Part shown: positions 34,788 through 43,763 of the stretch, piece after piece
Numbering within the stretch: position 1 is the first letter of the stretch
Layout: each line of letters begins with the position of its first letter
Assembly: GCF_000373245.1 (NCBI RefSeq)
Contig: NZ_KB890760.1
Span: 62,001-126,000 of the forward strand
DNA from: Echinicola pacifica DSM 19836
Lineage (GTDB): Bacteria; Bacteroidota; Bacteroidia; Cytophagales; Cyclobacteriaceae
DNA length: 64,000 bases
Direction: 5' to 3'
The notes under the pieces: model-generated
Told to the model about the DNA's origin: nothing
Seen by the model: the letters and a program-made list of their open reading frames with translations, nothing else
Databases searched by the model: none
Position numbers and translations under genes: made by a program

Positions 34788-35954
34788 ATGTCAAATAAAA
34801 AACGGGTAGCCATTTTAGGATCTACAGGCAGCATAGGTACACAGGCATTGGAGGTGATAAAAGCCCATCCTGATTCCTTTGAGGTGGAGGTCCTGACAGC
34901 CCAAAATAATGTAAATTTACTGATCCAGCAGGCACTGGAGTTTCTGCCCAATGCGGTGGTTATCGGAAATGAAGCTCATTATCCAGCCGTAAAAGAAGCC
35001 CTTGATCCTCATTTTGTAAAGGTCTATGCAGGGGAGTCTGCCCTAGCTCAGGTGGTGGAGATGGAGACCATTGACGTAGTTTTGACAGCCTTGGTGGGAT
35101 ACTCAGGTCTCTTGCCGACCATCAGTGCGATTCAGGCGGGTAAGCAAATAGCACTGGCCAATAAGGAGACGATGGTGGTGGCCGGGGAGCTCATTACACA
35201 GATGGCTCGCGCCAAAGGGGTGAATATCTACCCTGTTGACTCGGAGCATTCAGCGATTTTTCAATGCTTGGTAGGTGAATTTCATAATCCCATCGAAAAA
35301 CTAATCCTTACCGCCTCAGGTGGTCCCTTCCGGGGAAAGAAACGGGAGGAGCTCCTGCAGGTGACCAAAGCCCAGGCGCTCAAACATCCCAACTGGGATA
35401 TGGGGGCTAAGATTACCATCGATTCAGCCTCTATGATGAATAAAGGCCTGGAAGTGATCGAGGCCAAATGGCTGTTTGCCGTTAATACTAGCCAGATTGA
35501 GGTCGTGGTACATCCACAGTCCATCGTTCATTCGTTAGTACAGTTTGAGGATGGCAGCCTAAAAGCGCAACTTGGATTGCCGGATATGCGTATCCCTATT
35601 CAATTTGCCTTGTCATATCCTGATCGTCTAAAGTCGGATTTTCCAAGATTTGATTTCAGCCAATATCCTAGTTTGGATTTTGAGAAACCAGACATGGATA
35701 CTTTTCGTAACTTGCAGTTGGCCTTTGAGGCTATAGACAAGGGCGGAAACTTACCCTGTGTACTCAATGCTGCCAATGAGGTAGTCGTGGAGGCTTTTCT
35801 TCAGGATAAAGTAGGCTTCCTAGAAATGTCTGACATCATAGAGAAGACCATGCACAAAGTGGATTATGTCGCGAAGCCCGTGCTGGAGGATTTTATATCC
35901 AGCGATCAGCAGGCGAGACGAAAAGCAGAAGAACTTATAAAGAATAAAAGGTAA
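34788..35954 (+). CDS. dxr: 1-deoxy-D-xylulose 5-phosphate reductoisomerase
   Basis: 388 residues, usual length. NADPH motif ILGSTGSIGTQALEVI (residues 9-24), metal and substrate ligands in VDSEHSAIFQCL, ILTASGGPFRG (flexible loop), HPNWDMGAKITIDSASMMNKGLE and VVHPQSIVHS. It performs the second step of the MEP route to isoprenoids in the cytosol. rseP starts 3 bases after its stop, a pairing also common elsewhere with RseP-type proteases. Confidence 0.98.
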   Translation: MSNKKRVAILGSTGSIGTQALEVIKAHPDSFEVEVLTAQNNVNLLIQQALEFLPNAVVIGNEAHYPAVKEALDPHFVKVYAGESALAQVVEMETIDVVLTALVGYSGLLPTISAIQAGKQIALANKETMVVAGELITQMARAKGVNIYPVDSEHSAIFQCLVGEFHNPIEKLILTASGGPFRGKKREELLQVTKAQALKHPNWDMGAKITIDSASMMNKGLEVIEAKWLFAVNTSQIEVVVHPQSIVHSLVQFEDGSLKAQLGLPDMRIPIQFALSYPDRLKSDFPRFDFSQYPSLDFEKPDMDTFRNLQLAFEAIDKGGNLPCVLNAANEVVVEAFLQDKVGFLEMSDIIEKTMHKVDYVAKPVLEDFISSDQQARRKAEELIKNKR

Positions 35955-35957
35955 AAT

Positions 35958-37277
35958 ATGGATACTTTAATAATGGTCGGGCAGCTCTTACTGGGCTTAT
36001 CTATTCTCGTGGGACTTCACGAAGGTGGGCACATGCTAGCTGCTAAGATGTTTGGAATGCGAGTGGAGAAATTTTCGATAGGTTTCCCTCCAAAAATCAT
36101 AGGTTTTAAATATGGAGAAACCGAGTATTCCCTGGGAGCGATTCCGCTTGGGGGTTTTGTGAAGATCTCAGGTATGGTGGATGAGTCCATGGATACCGAA
36201 CAGCTCAGTTCCGAGCCTCAGCCATGGGAATTCAGAGCTAAGCCAGCTTGGCAGCGATTGATCGTCATGCTGGGCGGGATTATAGTCAATGTGATTACTG
36301 GTATTATCATTTTTGTAGCCCTTACCTATGATCGTGGTGAGACTTTCTATTCCCGAGATCAGGTGATTGAGCATGGTATCGTGGCTTACGATATTGGCAA
36401 GCAGATAGGTTTTCAGGATGGCGATAAGGTAATGGATGTCAATGGGCATTCGTACGAAAGCCTTTCGGATCTATCGACTGGCTCAGTTCTCCTTAGCGAA
36501 AATGGCTATTATACCGTCGATAGAGATGGAAAAACCATTCAGATTGATATTCCCAGAGGATTTATCAATTCCTTCTCCAGTCAGGAGTCCATGTCCAATT
36601 TTATAGATATTGGTGTGCCATTTACAGTTAGGGAAGCAGTCGCAGGTTCGCCGGCGGCGGAAGTAGGCCTTCAGGAGGGCGATAAGATCGTAGCGGTAAA
36701 CGGGGAAAAGACCCGCTACTTTACTGATCTTCAGCGGCAGCTAGCGGCGCATTCAGAAAATGAGGTCGCGCTGACTTACCTTAGGAATGGAAAAGAAATG
36801 CAGAGCAATATTAAAGTTCAGAAAGATGGGACAATTGGTATTGCTGTGGATCCGATGATTCAGCCTGTTCGCAAGAAATATACTCTAAATCAGTCCATAG
36901 GAATAGGTACCGAGAAGGCCTTCAGTGTGGTTATTGTCAATGCCAAAGCACTGGGTAAGATGTTTACCGGAGAGGTGTCCACCAAGAACGTGAGTGGCCC
37001 GATCGGGATGGCAAAGATTTATGGAAGCAGTTGGGATTGGGTAAAATTCTGGAGTATTACTGGATTGATTTCAATGATTTTGGCCTTTATGAACCTACTG
37101 CCGATTCCAGCATTGGACGGTGGGCATGTGGTGTTTTTATTATATGAAATGATTTCTGGCCGCAGTCCTTCAGAGAAATTCCTTGAGAATGCACAGAAAG
37201 TTGGCATGGTATTGTTATTAGCATTAATGGTATTTGCTATCGGAAATGATATTATAAAACTATTTACGGGTAGTTAA
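35958..37277 (+). CDS. rseP: Site-2 intramembrane metalloprotease RseP
   Basis: 439 residues. The zinc motif HEGGH sits in the first membrane helix (His 21, Glu 22, His 25; LHEGGHMLAAKMFG). The third ligand is in the C-terminal helix (NLLPIPALDGGH, Asp). Between are two PDZ domains in the periplasm (about 115-215 and 215-300; SPAAEVGLQEGDKIVAV). About four membrane helices in all. It cleaves membrane-bound anti-sigma factors and signal peptide remnants. Operon with dxr; ended by a strong terminator. Confidence 0.97.
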   Translation: MDTLIMVGQLLLGLSILVGLHEGGHMLAAKMFGMRVEKFSIGFPPKIIGFKYGETEYSLGAIPLGGFVKISGMVDESMDTEQLSSEPQPWEFRAKPAWQRLIVMLGGIIVNVITGIIIFVALTYDRGETFYSRDQVIEHGIVAYDIGKQIGFQDGDKVMDVNGHSYESLSDLSTGSVLLSENGYYTVDRDGKTIQIDIPRGFINSFSSQESMSNFIDIGVPFTVREAVAGSPAAEVGLQEGDKIVAVNGEKTRYFTDLQRQLAAHSENEVALTYLRNGKEMQSNIKVQKDGTIGIAVDPMIQPVRKKYTLNQSIGIGTEKAFSVVIVNAKALGKMFTGEVSTKNVSGPIGMAKIYGSSWDWVKFWSITGLISMILAFMNLLPIPALDGGHVVFLLYEMISGRSPSEKFLENAQKVGMVLLLALMVFAIGNDIIKLFTGS

Positions 37278-37303
37278 TTCCCGTAGATTGCTATAGATAT
37301 TGT

Positions 37304-37334
37304 TAAGGGCAAAAGAAATTTTGCCCTTTTTTGG
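37304..37334 (+). terminator. Terminator after rseP
   Basis: AAGGGCAAAA, loop GAAA, TTTTGCCCTT then T-run, 27 bases past the stop. Confidence 0.9.
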
Positions 37335-37459
37335 CCTCTGGGCTTATTGATATTTTTGCAAGGGGAAAGTATGATCCCTGCCAATTTGTACCAAAGTGTG
37401 GATTGGCATATCCCTTGATCTACTAACCGAAACCCCACGATACATTCATTGTTGGGGAG

Positions 37460-39988
37460 ATGTGTAATTTAAGTATGACAAAATTGCAGTCATTAGATAT
37501 ATATATGAAGAAAAGCGACCATTCTATTTATCATAGCATGATGGTAGGAGATTTTGCCGGCGAAGGAGATTTAATTCAGTTGATTACGGATGATGAGGAG
37601 GACGATCAGTCTGAGCTGGAAAGTTACTCAAATGAGATTCCCATATTATCTGTACGGAATACGGTATTATTCCCTGGGGTGGTTATCCCAATTACCGTAG
37701 GCCGTCAACGCTCCATAAAACTCGTAAAAAAAGCCCATAAGGGAGATAAGATGATCGGGGTATGTGCCCAGGTCAATCCTAATAATGACGATCCCTCCTG
37801 GGAGGATATCTATCAGGTAGGTACCATCGCCAAGATTATAAAGATGATTGTTTTGCCTGATGGGAATACCACTATCATTATCCAGGGAAAGAAGCGTTTC
37901 GAAATCACCGAACAGGTGACCGAAGACCCTTATTTCCAAGCTAAAGTGGAATATCTGGAGGAGAGTTTTCCGGAAGGAAATAAGGAAATACAAGCCTTAG
38001 AAGAATCTCTGAAGGACGCCGCAGGCAAGATCCTAACCCTAAATCCTGAAATCCCTCGAGAAGCTCAGGTGGCATTGGACAATATTGATAGCACAGCATT
38101 TTTGACCCATTTCTTGTCCTCTAATATTAATGCTCCTGTGGAAGCCAAACAGCGGCTTTTGGAAATTAATGACGGACTGGAAAGAGCCACTCTCTTATTG
38201 GAATTTATGATGAGAGATATCCAAATGCTGGAGCTCAAAAGTGAAATTCATAAAAAGGTACATACCGATATCGATCAGCAGCAAAGAGATTATTTCTTGC
38301 GCCAGCAGATGAAAGTCCTTCAGACCGAACTAGGCGAAGAAGGTCCTGAAAAGGAAGTGGAAGAGCTTCGCATCAAAGGTCGAAAGAAAAAATGGCCTAA
38401 ATCAGTGGCCGCTCATTTCGATAAGGAGCTGGATAAGATCCTTCGGATCAATCCTTCCGCTGCGGAATACCCTATTGCCCTTAATTATGCGGAGCTGATG
38501 GTAGAATTGCCTTGGGGAGAGTTTACTAAGGATAATTTTGACCTGAAACGTGCCAAGGATATCCTGGACAAGGATCACCATGGTCTGGAAAAAGTAAAAG
38601 ATAGAATCATAGAATACTTGGCGGTACTGAAGCTGAAAAACGACCTTAAGGGTCCTATTTTATGTCTGTATGGCCCTCCAGGTGTAGGTAAGACCTCCCT
38701 TGGGAAGTCAGTGGCCAAGGCTTTGGGAAGGAAATATGTGCGGATGTCCCTGGGTGGACTTCATGATGAAGCGGAGATCCGTGGACATCGTAAAACCTAT
38801 GTAGGGGCTATGCCAGGTAAGATTATTCAGAACATGAAAAAAGTACATACTTCCAATCCGGTGTATGTTTTAGATGAAATTGATAAGTTGAATTCGGACT
38901 TTAGAGGAGATCCCTCTTCTGCTTTCTTGGAGGTCTTGGATCCAGAACAAAACAGCAGTTTTGTGGACAATTACCTGGAAGTAGAATATGATCTATCCAA
39001 GGTCCTTTTCATTGCGACAGCTAATTCCCTGGAGACGATCCAGCCAGCCTTGCGGGATCGTATGGAGATCATCGAGGTGACCGGATATACGCTGGAGGAA
39101 AAGGTGGAAATAGCCAAAAAGCACCTGGTGCCAAAGCAGCGTAAAGAACATGGACTTACAGGGAAAGACATCACCTTTGACAAAGCCGCTCTGGTAAGAG
39201 TGGTGGAAGGATACACCCGGGAGTCTGGTGTGAGAAGTTTGGAAAGACAGATCGGAACTATCATCCGAAACGTGGCCAAATCAATCGCCATGGAGGAGGA
39301 ATATCAGAAAAAAATCACCCCATTGATGGTTCGTAAGATCCTCGGCGGAGAAATCTTCGACAAGGAAATGTACCAGGACAATAGTGTGGCTGGCGTGGTG
39401 ACCGGCCTGGCATGGACTTCCGTGGGAGGAGAGATCCTCTTTGTGGAATCCGCACTTAGCAAAGGCAAAGGAAAACTGACACTTTCTGGACAGCTTGGGG
39501 ATGTGATGAAGGAATCTGCCATGACGGCGATCTCCTATCTGCGCTCCAAGGCGGATGAGCTTGAAATTGATCATAGAATATTTGATCAATATGACCTGCA
39601 TATCCACGTTCCCGCAGGTGCAGTACCAAAAGACGGACCCTCCGCTGGGATTACCATGCTGACGGCCCTGGCCTCAGTATATACACAGCGGAAAGTGAGA
39701 GCAAAATTGGCGATGACTGGCGAGATCACCTTGCGAGGCAAAGTAATGCCGGTGGGTGGAATAAAAGAGAAAATCCTTGCGGCAAAAAGAGCTGGGATTA
39801 ATGAGATTATCCTCTGCAAAAGAAATCAAAAGGACATCGAGGAGATCGATGAAGCTTATGTAAAAGGAGTGAAATTCCACTTTGTGGATATGGTTTCTGA
39901 GGTATTGGAAATCGCACTTATGGACGAAAAAGTAAAAAATGCGATAAACTTTAGTTTTCATAAAGAGGAAACTAAAGTGGAGGCATAA
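37460..39988 (+). CDS. lon: ATP-dependent protease Lon
   Basis: 842 residues, slightly longer than E. coli Lon. N-terminal LON substrate domain ([18 protein letters not shown], from about residue 55), central AAA+ with Walker [10 protein letters not shown] (from about 405) and YVLDEIDKL, and the C-terminal protease domain with Ser 728 (DGPSAGITM) and Lys 771 (GGIKEK). It degrades misfolded and regulatory proteins in the cytosol. An acidic leader (EEDDQSELE) precedes the LON domain, and starts at 37460 or ATG 37505 are both possible. It has its own terminator. Confidence 0.97.
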   Translation: MCNLSMTKLQSLDIYMKKSDHSIYHSMMVGDFAGEGDLIQLITDDEEDDQSELESYSNEIPILSVRNTVLFPGVVIPITVGRQRSIKLVKKAHKGDKMIGVCAQVNPNNDDPSWEDIYQVGTIAKIIKMIVLPDGNTTIIIQGKKRFEITEQVTEDPYFQAKVEYLEESFPEGNKEIQALEESLKDAAGKILTLNPEIPREAQVALDNIDSTAFLTHFLSSNINAPVEAKQRLLEINDGLERATLLLEFMMRDIQMLELKSEIHKKVHTDIDQQQRDYFLRQQMKVLQTELGEEGPEKEVEELRIKGRKKKWPKSVAAHFDKELDKILRINPSAAEYPIALNYAELMVELPWGEFTKDNFDLKRAKDILDKDHHGLEKVKDRIIEYLAVLKLKNDLKGPILCLYGPPGVGKTSLGKSVAKALGRKYVRMSLGGLHDEAEIRGHRKTYVGAMPGKIIQNMKKVHTSNPVYVLDEIDKLNSDFRGDPSSAFLEVLDPEQNSSFVDNYLEVEYDLSKVLFIATANSLETIQPALRDRMEIIEVTGYTLEEKVEIAKKHLVPKQRKEHGLTGKDITFDKAALVRVVEGYTRESGVRSLERQIGTIIRNVAKSIAMEEEYQKKITPLMVRKILGGEIFDKEMYQDNSVAGVVTGLAWTSVGGEILFVESALSKGKGKLTLSGQLGDVMKESAMTAISYLRSKADELEIDHRIFDQYDLHIHVPAGAVPKDGPSAGITMLTALASVYTQRKVRAKLAMTGEITLRGKVMPVGGIKEKILAAKRAGINEIILCKRNQKDIEEIDEAYVKGVKFHFVDMVSEVLEIALMDEKVKNAINFSFHKEETKVEA

Positions 39989-39995
39989 ATAAGAA

Positions 39996-40045
39996 CTCAT
40001 CCACAGTAGGTCCATACGGGCTTATTGTGGATGAATTTTTTTTTC
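39996..40045 (+). terminator. Terminator after lon
   Basis: TCATCCACA and TGTGGATGA pair around a 20-base loop, followed by nine T. The right arm overlaps the proposed start of the small ORF at 40031. Confidence 0.82.
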
Positions 40046-40192
40046 TATAGTAAACTAATAATTGACTACCTCCTGGCATTTTTATTTGAACCATCTTCTA
40101 TTGCAGGCGTTATTTTAGTGAGCTTGCTCCTGAGGCTGGCAGTATCAATCATGGCAGGTTTTTTACTTGTCGGAACCTTAATCAAATTATGA
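40031..40192 (+). CDS. Possible 52-53-residue hydrophobic peptide overlapping hslU
   Basis: An ATG ORF of 53 codons whose TGA shares bases with the hslU ATG (ATGA), a hallmark of coupled genes. The product is strongly hydrophobic with two possible helices (IIDYLLAFLFEPSS; AGVILVSLLLRLAVSIMAG). Against it: its ATG sits in the lon terminator, and AT-rich leader DNA easily gives hydrophobic reading. ATG 40151 is an alternative start for a 13-residue version. I do not recognise a family. Confidence 0.35.
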   Translation: MNFFFYSKLIIDYLLAFLFEPSSIAGVILVSLLLRLAVSIMAGFLLVGTLIKL

Positions 40193-41589
40193 AAGAAATT
40201 AATCATTTGACACCACGACAAATCGTCCAGGAGCTGGACAAATATATCATTGGTCAGAGGGATGCTAAGCGCAATGTGGCCATTGCATTGAGAAACCGGA
40301 TTCGTAGGATGATGGTGAAATCTGACCTTCAGAAGGATATTGTGCCTAATAATATACTGATGATCGGTTCCACGGGAGTGGGGAAGACGGAGATAGCTCG
40401 TCGTCTGGCCAAGGTGGCACATGCACCTTTTACCAAGGTGGAAGCATCAAAATTCACCGAAGTAGGATATGTGGGTAGAGATGTGGAGAGCATGGTGCGG
40501 GATCTGGTGGAGCAATCCATAAACCTCGTAAAAGAATCCAAAAACGAGGAGGTAAAGGAAAAAGCCGCCGAAAATGTCGAGGATATACTATTGGATATCT
40601 TGATTCCACCGGTTAAGACAGCAGGCTTCAGTACCGCCAGAACGAGCAGCTCCAACGGGGAGTTTGATCCGGATAAGGCCAGTGAGCAAGAGCTTAATGA
40701 AAAGACCCGGGAGCGATTCCGTGACAAGCTTCGTAATGGCGAACTGGAAGATCGCAAGGTGGAAATCAACGTGAAGCAGTCCAATTCTATGGGAGTAGGA
40801 ATGATCGGCAATGGAATGATGGATGATGCCAGCATCGCAGGATTGCAGGATATGCTCAGCGGAATGATGCCTAAGAAGAGTAAAAAAAGAAAGGTGACCA
40901 TCGAGGAAGCACGAAAAATACTCATGGAAGAAGAAACTTCCAAGTTGGTGGATTTTGATGAGGTGAAGGAAGAGGCGATTTTTCTGGCCGAGAATAATGG
41001 AATTATCTTTATAGATGAGGTGGACAAAATCGCCAAAAGCGGCAAGAATGGCAGCGGTCCTGATGTAAGCCGTGAAGGGGTGCAGCGGGATCTATTACCT
41101 ATCGTGGAGGGAAGTGCCGTGAACACCAAGTATGGCATGGTCCATACTGATCACGTGCTATTTATCGCAGCGGGTGCCTTCCATGTGAGCAAGCCTTCAG
41201 ATCTTATTCCTGAATTGCAGGGTCGTTTTCCGATTAGAGTCGAGCTGGATAGCCTGACCCAGGAGGATTTTGTGCGCATCCTTCGGGAACCTAAAAATGC
41301 CCTCACTAAACAATATCAGGCCCTTTTTGAAGCTGAAGAGGTGTACCTGGAATATACAGACGACTCCATAGAGGAGATCGCCAGAATTGCCTTTAAGATC
41401 AATGAAGAGGTCGAAAATATCGGGGCTAGAAGACTCCACACTGTAATGAGTCATCTGCTCAACGATTTCCTCTTTGACGTGCCTGATACTATTCAGGCCA
41501 ATGCCAAGATTATGATTACGAAAGAGATGGTCCTTGAACGCCTAAGTTCACTGATCCAAAACAGGGATCTTTCCCAATATATTCTTTAA
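40189..41589 (+). CDS. hslU: HslU ATPase subunit of the HslUV protease
   Basis: 466 residues. N-domain TPRQIVQELDKYIIGQRDAK, Walker A GSTGVGKTE (about 60-68), KVEASKFTEVGYVGRDVE (pore region GYVG), a helical intermediate domain with a Gly/Met-rich linker (about 200-225), Walker B IIFIDEVDKIAK and a C-terminal small domain ending DLSQYIL, which activates HslV. HslU unfolds substrates for the HslV peptidase. hslV is not in this window, so it must lie elsewhere, as is common in Bacteroidota. Confidence 0.96.
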   Translation: MKEINHLTPRQIVQELDKYIIGQRDAKRNVAIALRNRIRRMMVKSDLQKDIVPNNILMIGSTGVGKTEIARRLAKVAHAPFTKVEASKFTEVGYVGRDVESMVRDLVEQSINLVKESKNEEVKEKAAENVEDILLDILIPPVKTAGFSTARTSSSNGEFDPDKASEQELNEKTRERFRDKLRNGELEDRKVEINVKQSNSMGVGMIGNGMMDDASIAGLQDMLSGMMPKKSKKRKVTIEEARKILMEEETSKLVDFDEVKEEAIFLAENNGIIFIDEVDKIAKSGKNGSGPDVSREGVQRDLLPIVEGSAVNTKYGMVHTDHVLFIAAGAFHVSKPSDLIPELQGRFPIRVELDSLTQEDFVRILREPKNALTKQYQALFEAEEVYLEYTDDSIEEIARIAFKINEEVENIGARRLHTVMSHLLNDFLFDVPDTIQANAKIMITKEMVLERLSSLIQNRDLSQYIL

Positions 41590-41592
41590 TAA

Positions 41593-41621
41593 AAAAGGAG
41601 GCGCTAAGCCTCCTTTTTTAT
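41593..41621 (+). terminator. Terminator after hslU
   Basis: AAAAAGGAGGC, short loop, GCCTCCTTTTTT, directly after the stop. Confidence 0.9.
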
Positions 41622-41767
41622 TCCCCCTGGCAAAACACCCATTAAGAAAAGACGGCGCTAAAGGAACGCTCCGCCAAATCTTCAAGAAAAACTTTTTAGT
41701 ATTTACAATTGATTCCTAATTTGCGTGACACCAATAGGATCCCACTTAGGACTATCCAAACTATTTT

Positions 41768-42499
41768 ATGAAGCAACTTATCATCATTACCGGATGCAGC
41801 AAAGGCCTGGGAAGGGCGCTGATGGAGAAGTATATACGAACCCCTGAGACGCAGGTGATTGGGATTTCTCGTTCAGCGCTAGAGGAAGGGCCTTCGTTTA
41901 GACATGTTCAGCTTGATTTGGAGCATTTACCGGCCTTAGAGAAGGCCATGGAGGAAATTTTCCCCAGGGCCAAGGTGGATAAGGTGGTGCTGATAAATAA
42001 TGCCGGATGGATCGGTGAGATAGCACCGATAGGAAGCTTAACATCCGCCGGTTTGCAAAGCATATTTACAGTCAATGTGATCGCACCCGCTCTACTGATG
42101 AATGAGTTTGTACGAAAATATGATGCTGCTGATACCCAAAAGCTAGTCGTCAATATTTCCTCTGGTGCAGCAGACAAGTCAGTAGATGGATGGGCAGAAT
42201 ATAGCAGCACAAAAGCCGCTCTCAACCGACTAACACTCACCGCTCAATATGAAAGTGAGCATAAGGAATTGGGGATTACCTATTACGCGGTGTCTCCAGG
42301 GATCGTGGACACACCCATGCAGGAGGATATCCGCCAAGCGAAACCTGAAAACTTCAGTAGTTTACGGAAGTTTAAAGGCTTCAAAGAGAACCAGGAATTG
42401 AGTTCTCCTGCTGAGGCCGCAGAGAAGATTATGCATCTCATTCAGCATCCTGAGCAGTTTGATGGGGTCTTGCAGGATATTAGGGATTTCTCCCTTTAG
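41768..42499 (+). CDS. SDR-family oxidoreductase, sepiapterin-reductase-like
   Basis: 243 residues. NADP motif TGCSKGLGRAL (about 8-18), NNAGWIG (about 80), catalytic Ser (VNISSGAA) and YxxxK (YSSTK, about 143-147). The pattern SPGIVDTPMQEDIR and size resemble sepiapterin reductase and yeast YIR036C-type enzymes. The substrate is unknown. The gene's stop overlaps that of the convergent sixA by four bases. The C-terminus (ILHLIQHPEQ-like, MHLIQHPEQFDG) is usual for the group. Confidence 0.87.
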   Translation: MKQLIIITGCSKGLGRALMEKYIRTPETQVIGISRSALEEGPSFRHVQLDLEHLPALEKAMEEIFPRAKVDKVVLINNAGWIGEIAPIGSLTSAGLQSIFTVNVIAPALLMNEFVRKYDAADTQKLVVNISSGAADKSVDGWAEYSSTKAALNRLTLTAQYESEHKELGITYYAVSPGIVDTPMQEDIRQAKPENFSSLRKFKGFKENQELSSPAEAAEKIMHLIQHPEQFDGVLQDIRDFSL

Positions 42500-42990
42500 T
42501 GATTTACTTTTTTGGGGTGATCGACAAACCATACTTTGGAATTTTCGGCGTCTATTTCCGACCACTTGCTGGTGTCAAAGGAAAAGGCAAACTGCCCAGC
42601 GGTAGGGAGGTCTTTAATTTTCCCACCTAAGCGAATGATAAGGTCATTGAGCCCGGGATTATGGCCAATGAGCAGGACAGTATTAAGTGTGTCCGGGAGC
42701 CTTGTAAGCACCTTTAGCATTTCATTTTCACTGGTATGATATAGATCCTTTCGAATTAGAATCTCTTCTTTGGGGAAATCAAGTCTCTCGGCCGTGATGT
42801 ATGCGGTGGCCTTTGCGCGGACGGCAGTGGATGATATTATTAAGTCGGCAATTACCTCTCTTTCCTTCAATCGATGAGCCATTTGGGGTGCGTCCCTGTG
42901 GCCTCGGTCATTTAGCGGGCGCTCATGATCATCCAATAATGGGTCTTCCCAAGAGGATTTTGCATGACGAATAAGTATTAATTTTTTCAT
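42496..42990 (-). CDS. SixA-type phosphohistidine phosphatase
   Basis: 164 residues from ATG 42990 (MKKLILIRHAKSSW); the longer frame only adds five residues. The RHG-type motif RHAK gives the catalytic His, and the second His is in VLLIGHNPGLNDL. Also DDHERPLNDRGHRDAP near the N-terminus and LDFPKEEILIRKDLYH. SixA-like enzymes remove phosphate from HPt-domain histidines or from small phosphorylated compounds. A HPt-bearing kinase exists in this window at 51.4 kb, but a link is only a suggestion. Confidence 0.9.
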   Translation of the reverse strand: MKKLILIRHAKSSWEDPLLDDHERPLNDRGHRDAPQMAHRLKEREVIADLIISSTAVRAKATAYITAERLDFPKEEILIRKDLYHTSENEMLKVLTRLPDTLNTVLLIGHNPGLNDLIIRLGGKIKDLPTAGQFAFSFDTSKWSEIDAENSKVWFVDHPKKVNH

Positions 42991-43074
42991 AATCAAAAGA
43001 TACAAAGAATAAGTTTGTTTTTTAGGTGATATTTTATAGTTTGTTGGTTCATTTTACCACTAACAATAATTATT

Positions 43075-43266
43075 ATGCTTACCGGAATAGTCAAATTTTA
43101 CAATGAAGCAAAGGGCTTCGGTTTTATCGTCGATGATGAATCTCAGGATGATATATTTATGCATGCTACAGGCCTGGTCGATAAGGTCATGCAAAACGAC
43201 AAGGTTTCCTTTGAAGTAAAGGAAGGCAAAAATGGACTTAATGCCATTAATGTTAAGAAAGTCTGA
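43075..43266 (+). CDS. Cold-shock-domain protein (CspA family)
   Basis: 63 residues, a single cold-shock domain. RNP1 reads KGFGFIVD and RNP2 DIFMHAT (usual form VFVH). GIVKFYNEAKG begins the fold. It binds single-stranded RNA or DNA and usually acts as an RNA chaperone. A -33-like TTTG about 45-60 bases upstream and a TATAGTTTG suggest a promoter, though the -7 spacing deviates by one. A hairpin overlaps the stop codon. Confidence 0.93.
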   Translation: MLTGIVKFYNEAKGFGFIVDDESQDDIFMHATGLVDKVMQNDKVSFEVKEGKNGLNAINVKKV

Positions 43267-43281
43267 TGGCCTAGCCATCAG
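43263..43281 (+). terminator. Short hairpin at the csp stop codon
   Basis: CTGATGGC, CTA, GCCATCAG: 8-base stem with 3-base loop that includes the stop codon. No T-run follows, so it may protect the mRNA 3' end rather than terminate. Confidence 0.4.
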
Positions 43282-43316
43282 GGAAGATGAAACGATGAAA
43301 ATTCGTCACTATTAAG

Positions 43317-43465
43317 AAAAGGGGCTGTATCGCCAGGGATTTCTTCTGCTCCTCCATTACCAATGTCTCAATATTATTTGGTGACTTGGGTAGGTGGAGG
43401 ACAAGTTGGTATGGGTTTAGAATAACAACTGGTGGCAGGGGGATTTAGGAGATACAGCCTCTTTA
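43317..43465. repeat. Inverted repeat of about 17 bases flanking 113 bases
   Basis: AAAGGGGCTGTATCGCC at the left and, on the other strand, AAAGAGGCTGTATCTCC at the right, 15 of 17 alike. On the minus strand the left arm is followed by TTTTCTT. It could be a terminator of the minus-strand membrane gene whose loop has been enlarged by an insertion, or a small MITE-like element. The inner sequence codes for nothing I can recognise. Confidence 0.45.
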
Positions 43466-43468
43466 TTT

Positions 43469-43756
43469 TTAGGTAAGGAAGAAATAAAGAAGGGCTACGC
43501 TCAGTACGATCAGCATGCGCTTTGCTTTATCTTTTATGGTTTTGTCGAGTTTGCGCACCCTCAATACCAGCACCACCATGCTCAGAGCGGTTAGCTGTGC
43601 TAAGATTCCAAAGCCCTTGAGAAAGAATACTTTTTCTCTTGGGATGCTCGGAAGCAGTAGCGAAATAATGGGTATTAGGCAAAGTACTATCCCGATGAGG
43701 CCCGTGAAAAAGGCCTTTTGCAATAAGTCATTAGGATTTTTGTCCATCCAGCTCAT
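43469..43756 (-). CDS. Small membrane protein downstream of polX
   Basis: 95 residues from ATG 43756, which has an AAGGA-like site before it and avoids a 65-base overlap with polX; the long form to 43828 is less likely. Three hydrophobic segments (about residues 15-35, 45-65, 78-95) are separated by charged turns (RVRKLDKTIKDKAKRM). It ends right at the inverted repeat. I do not recognise a family. It starts 7 bases after polX, so it is likely co-transcribed. Function unknown. Confidence 0.65.
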   Translation of the reverse strand: MSWMDKNPNDLLQKAFFTGLIGIVLCLIPIISLLLPSIPREKVFFLKGFGILAQLTALSMVVLVLRVRKLDKTIKDKAKRMLIVLSVALLYFFLT

Positions 43757-43763
43757 AAAATCC

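Noticed and set aside
40066-40422. 118-residue minus-strand ORF over the hslU start
   Set aside because: It lies antisense to hslU and lacks coding character.
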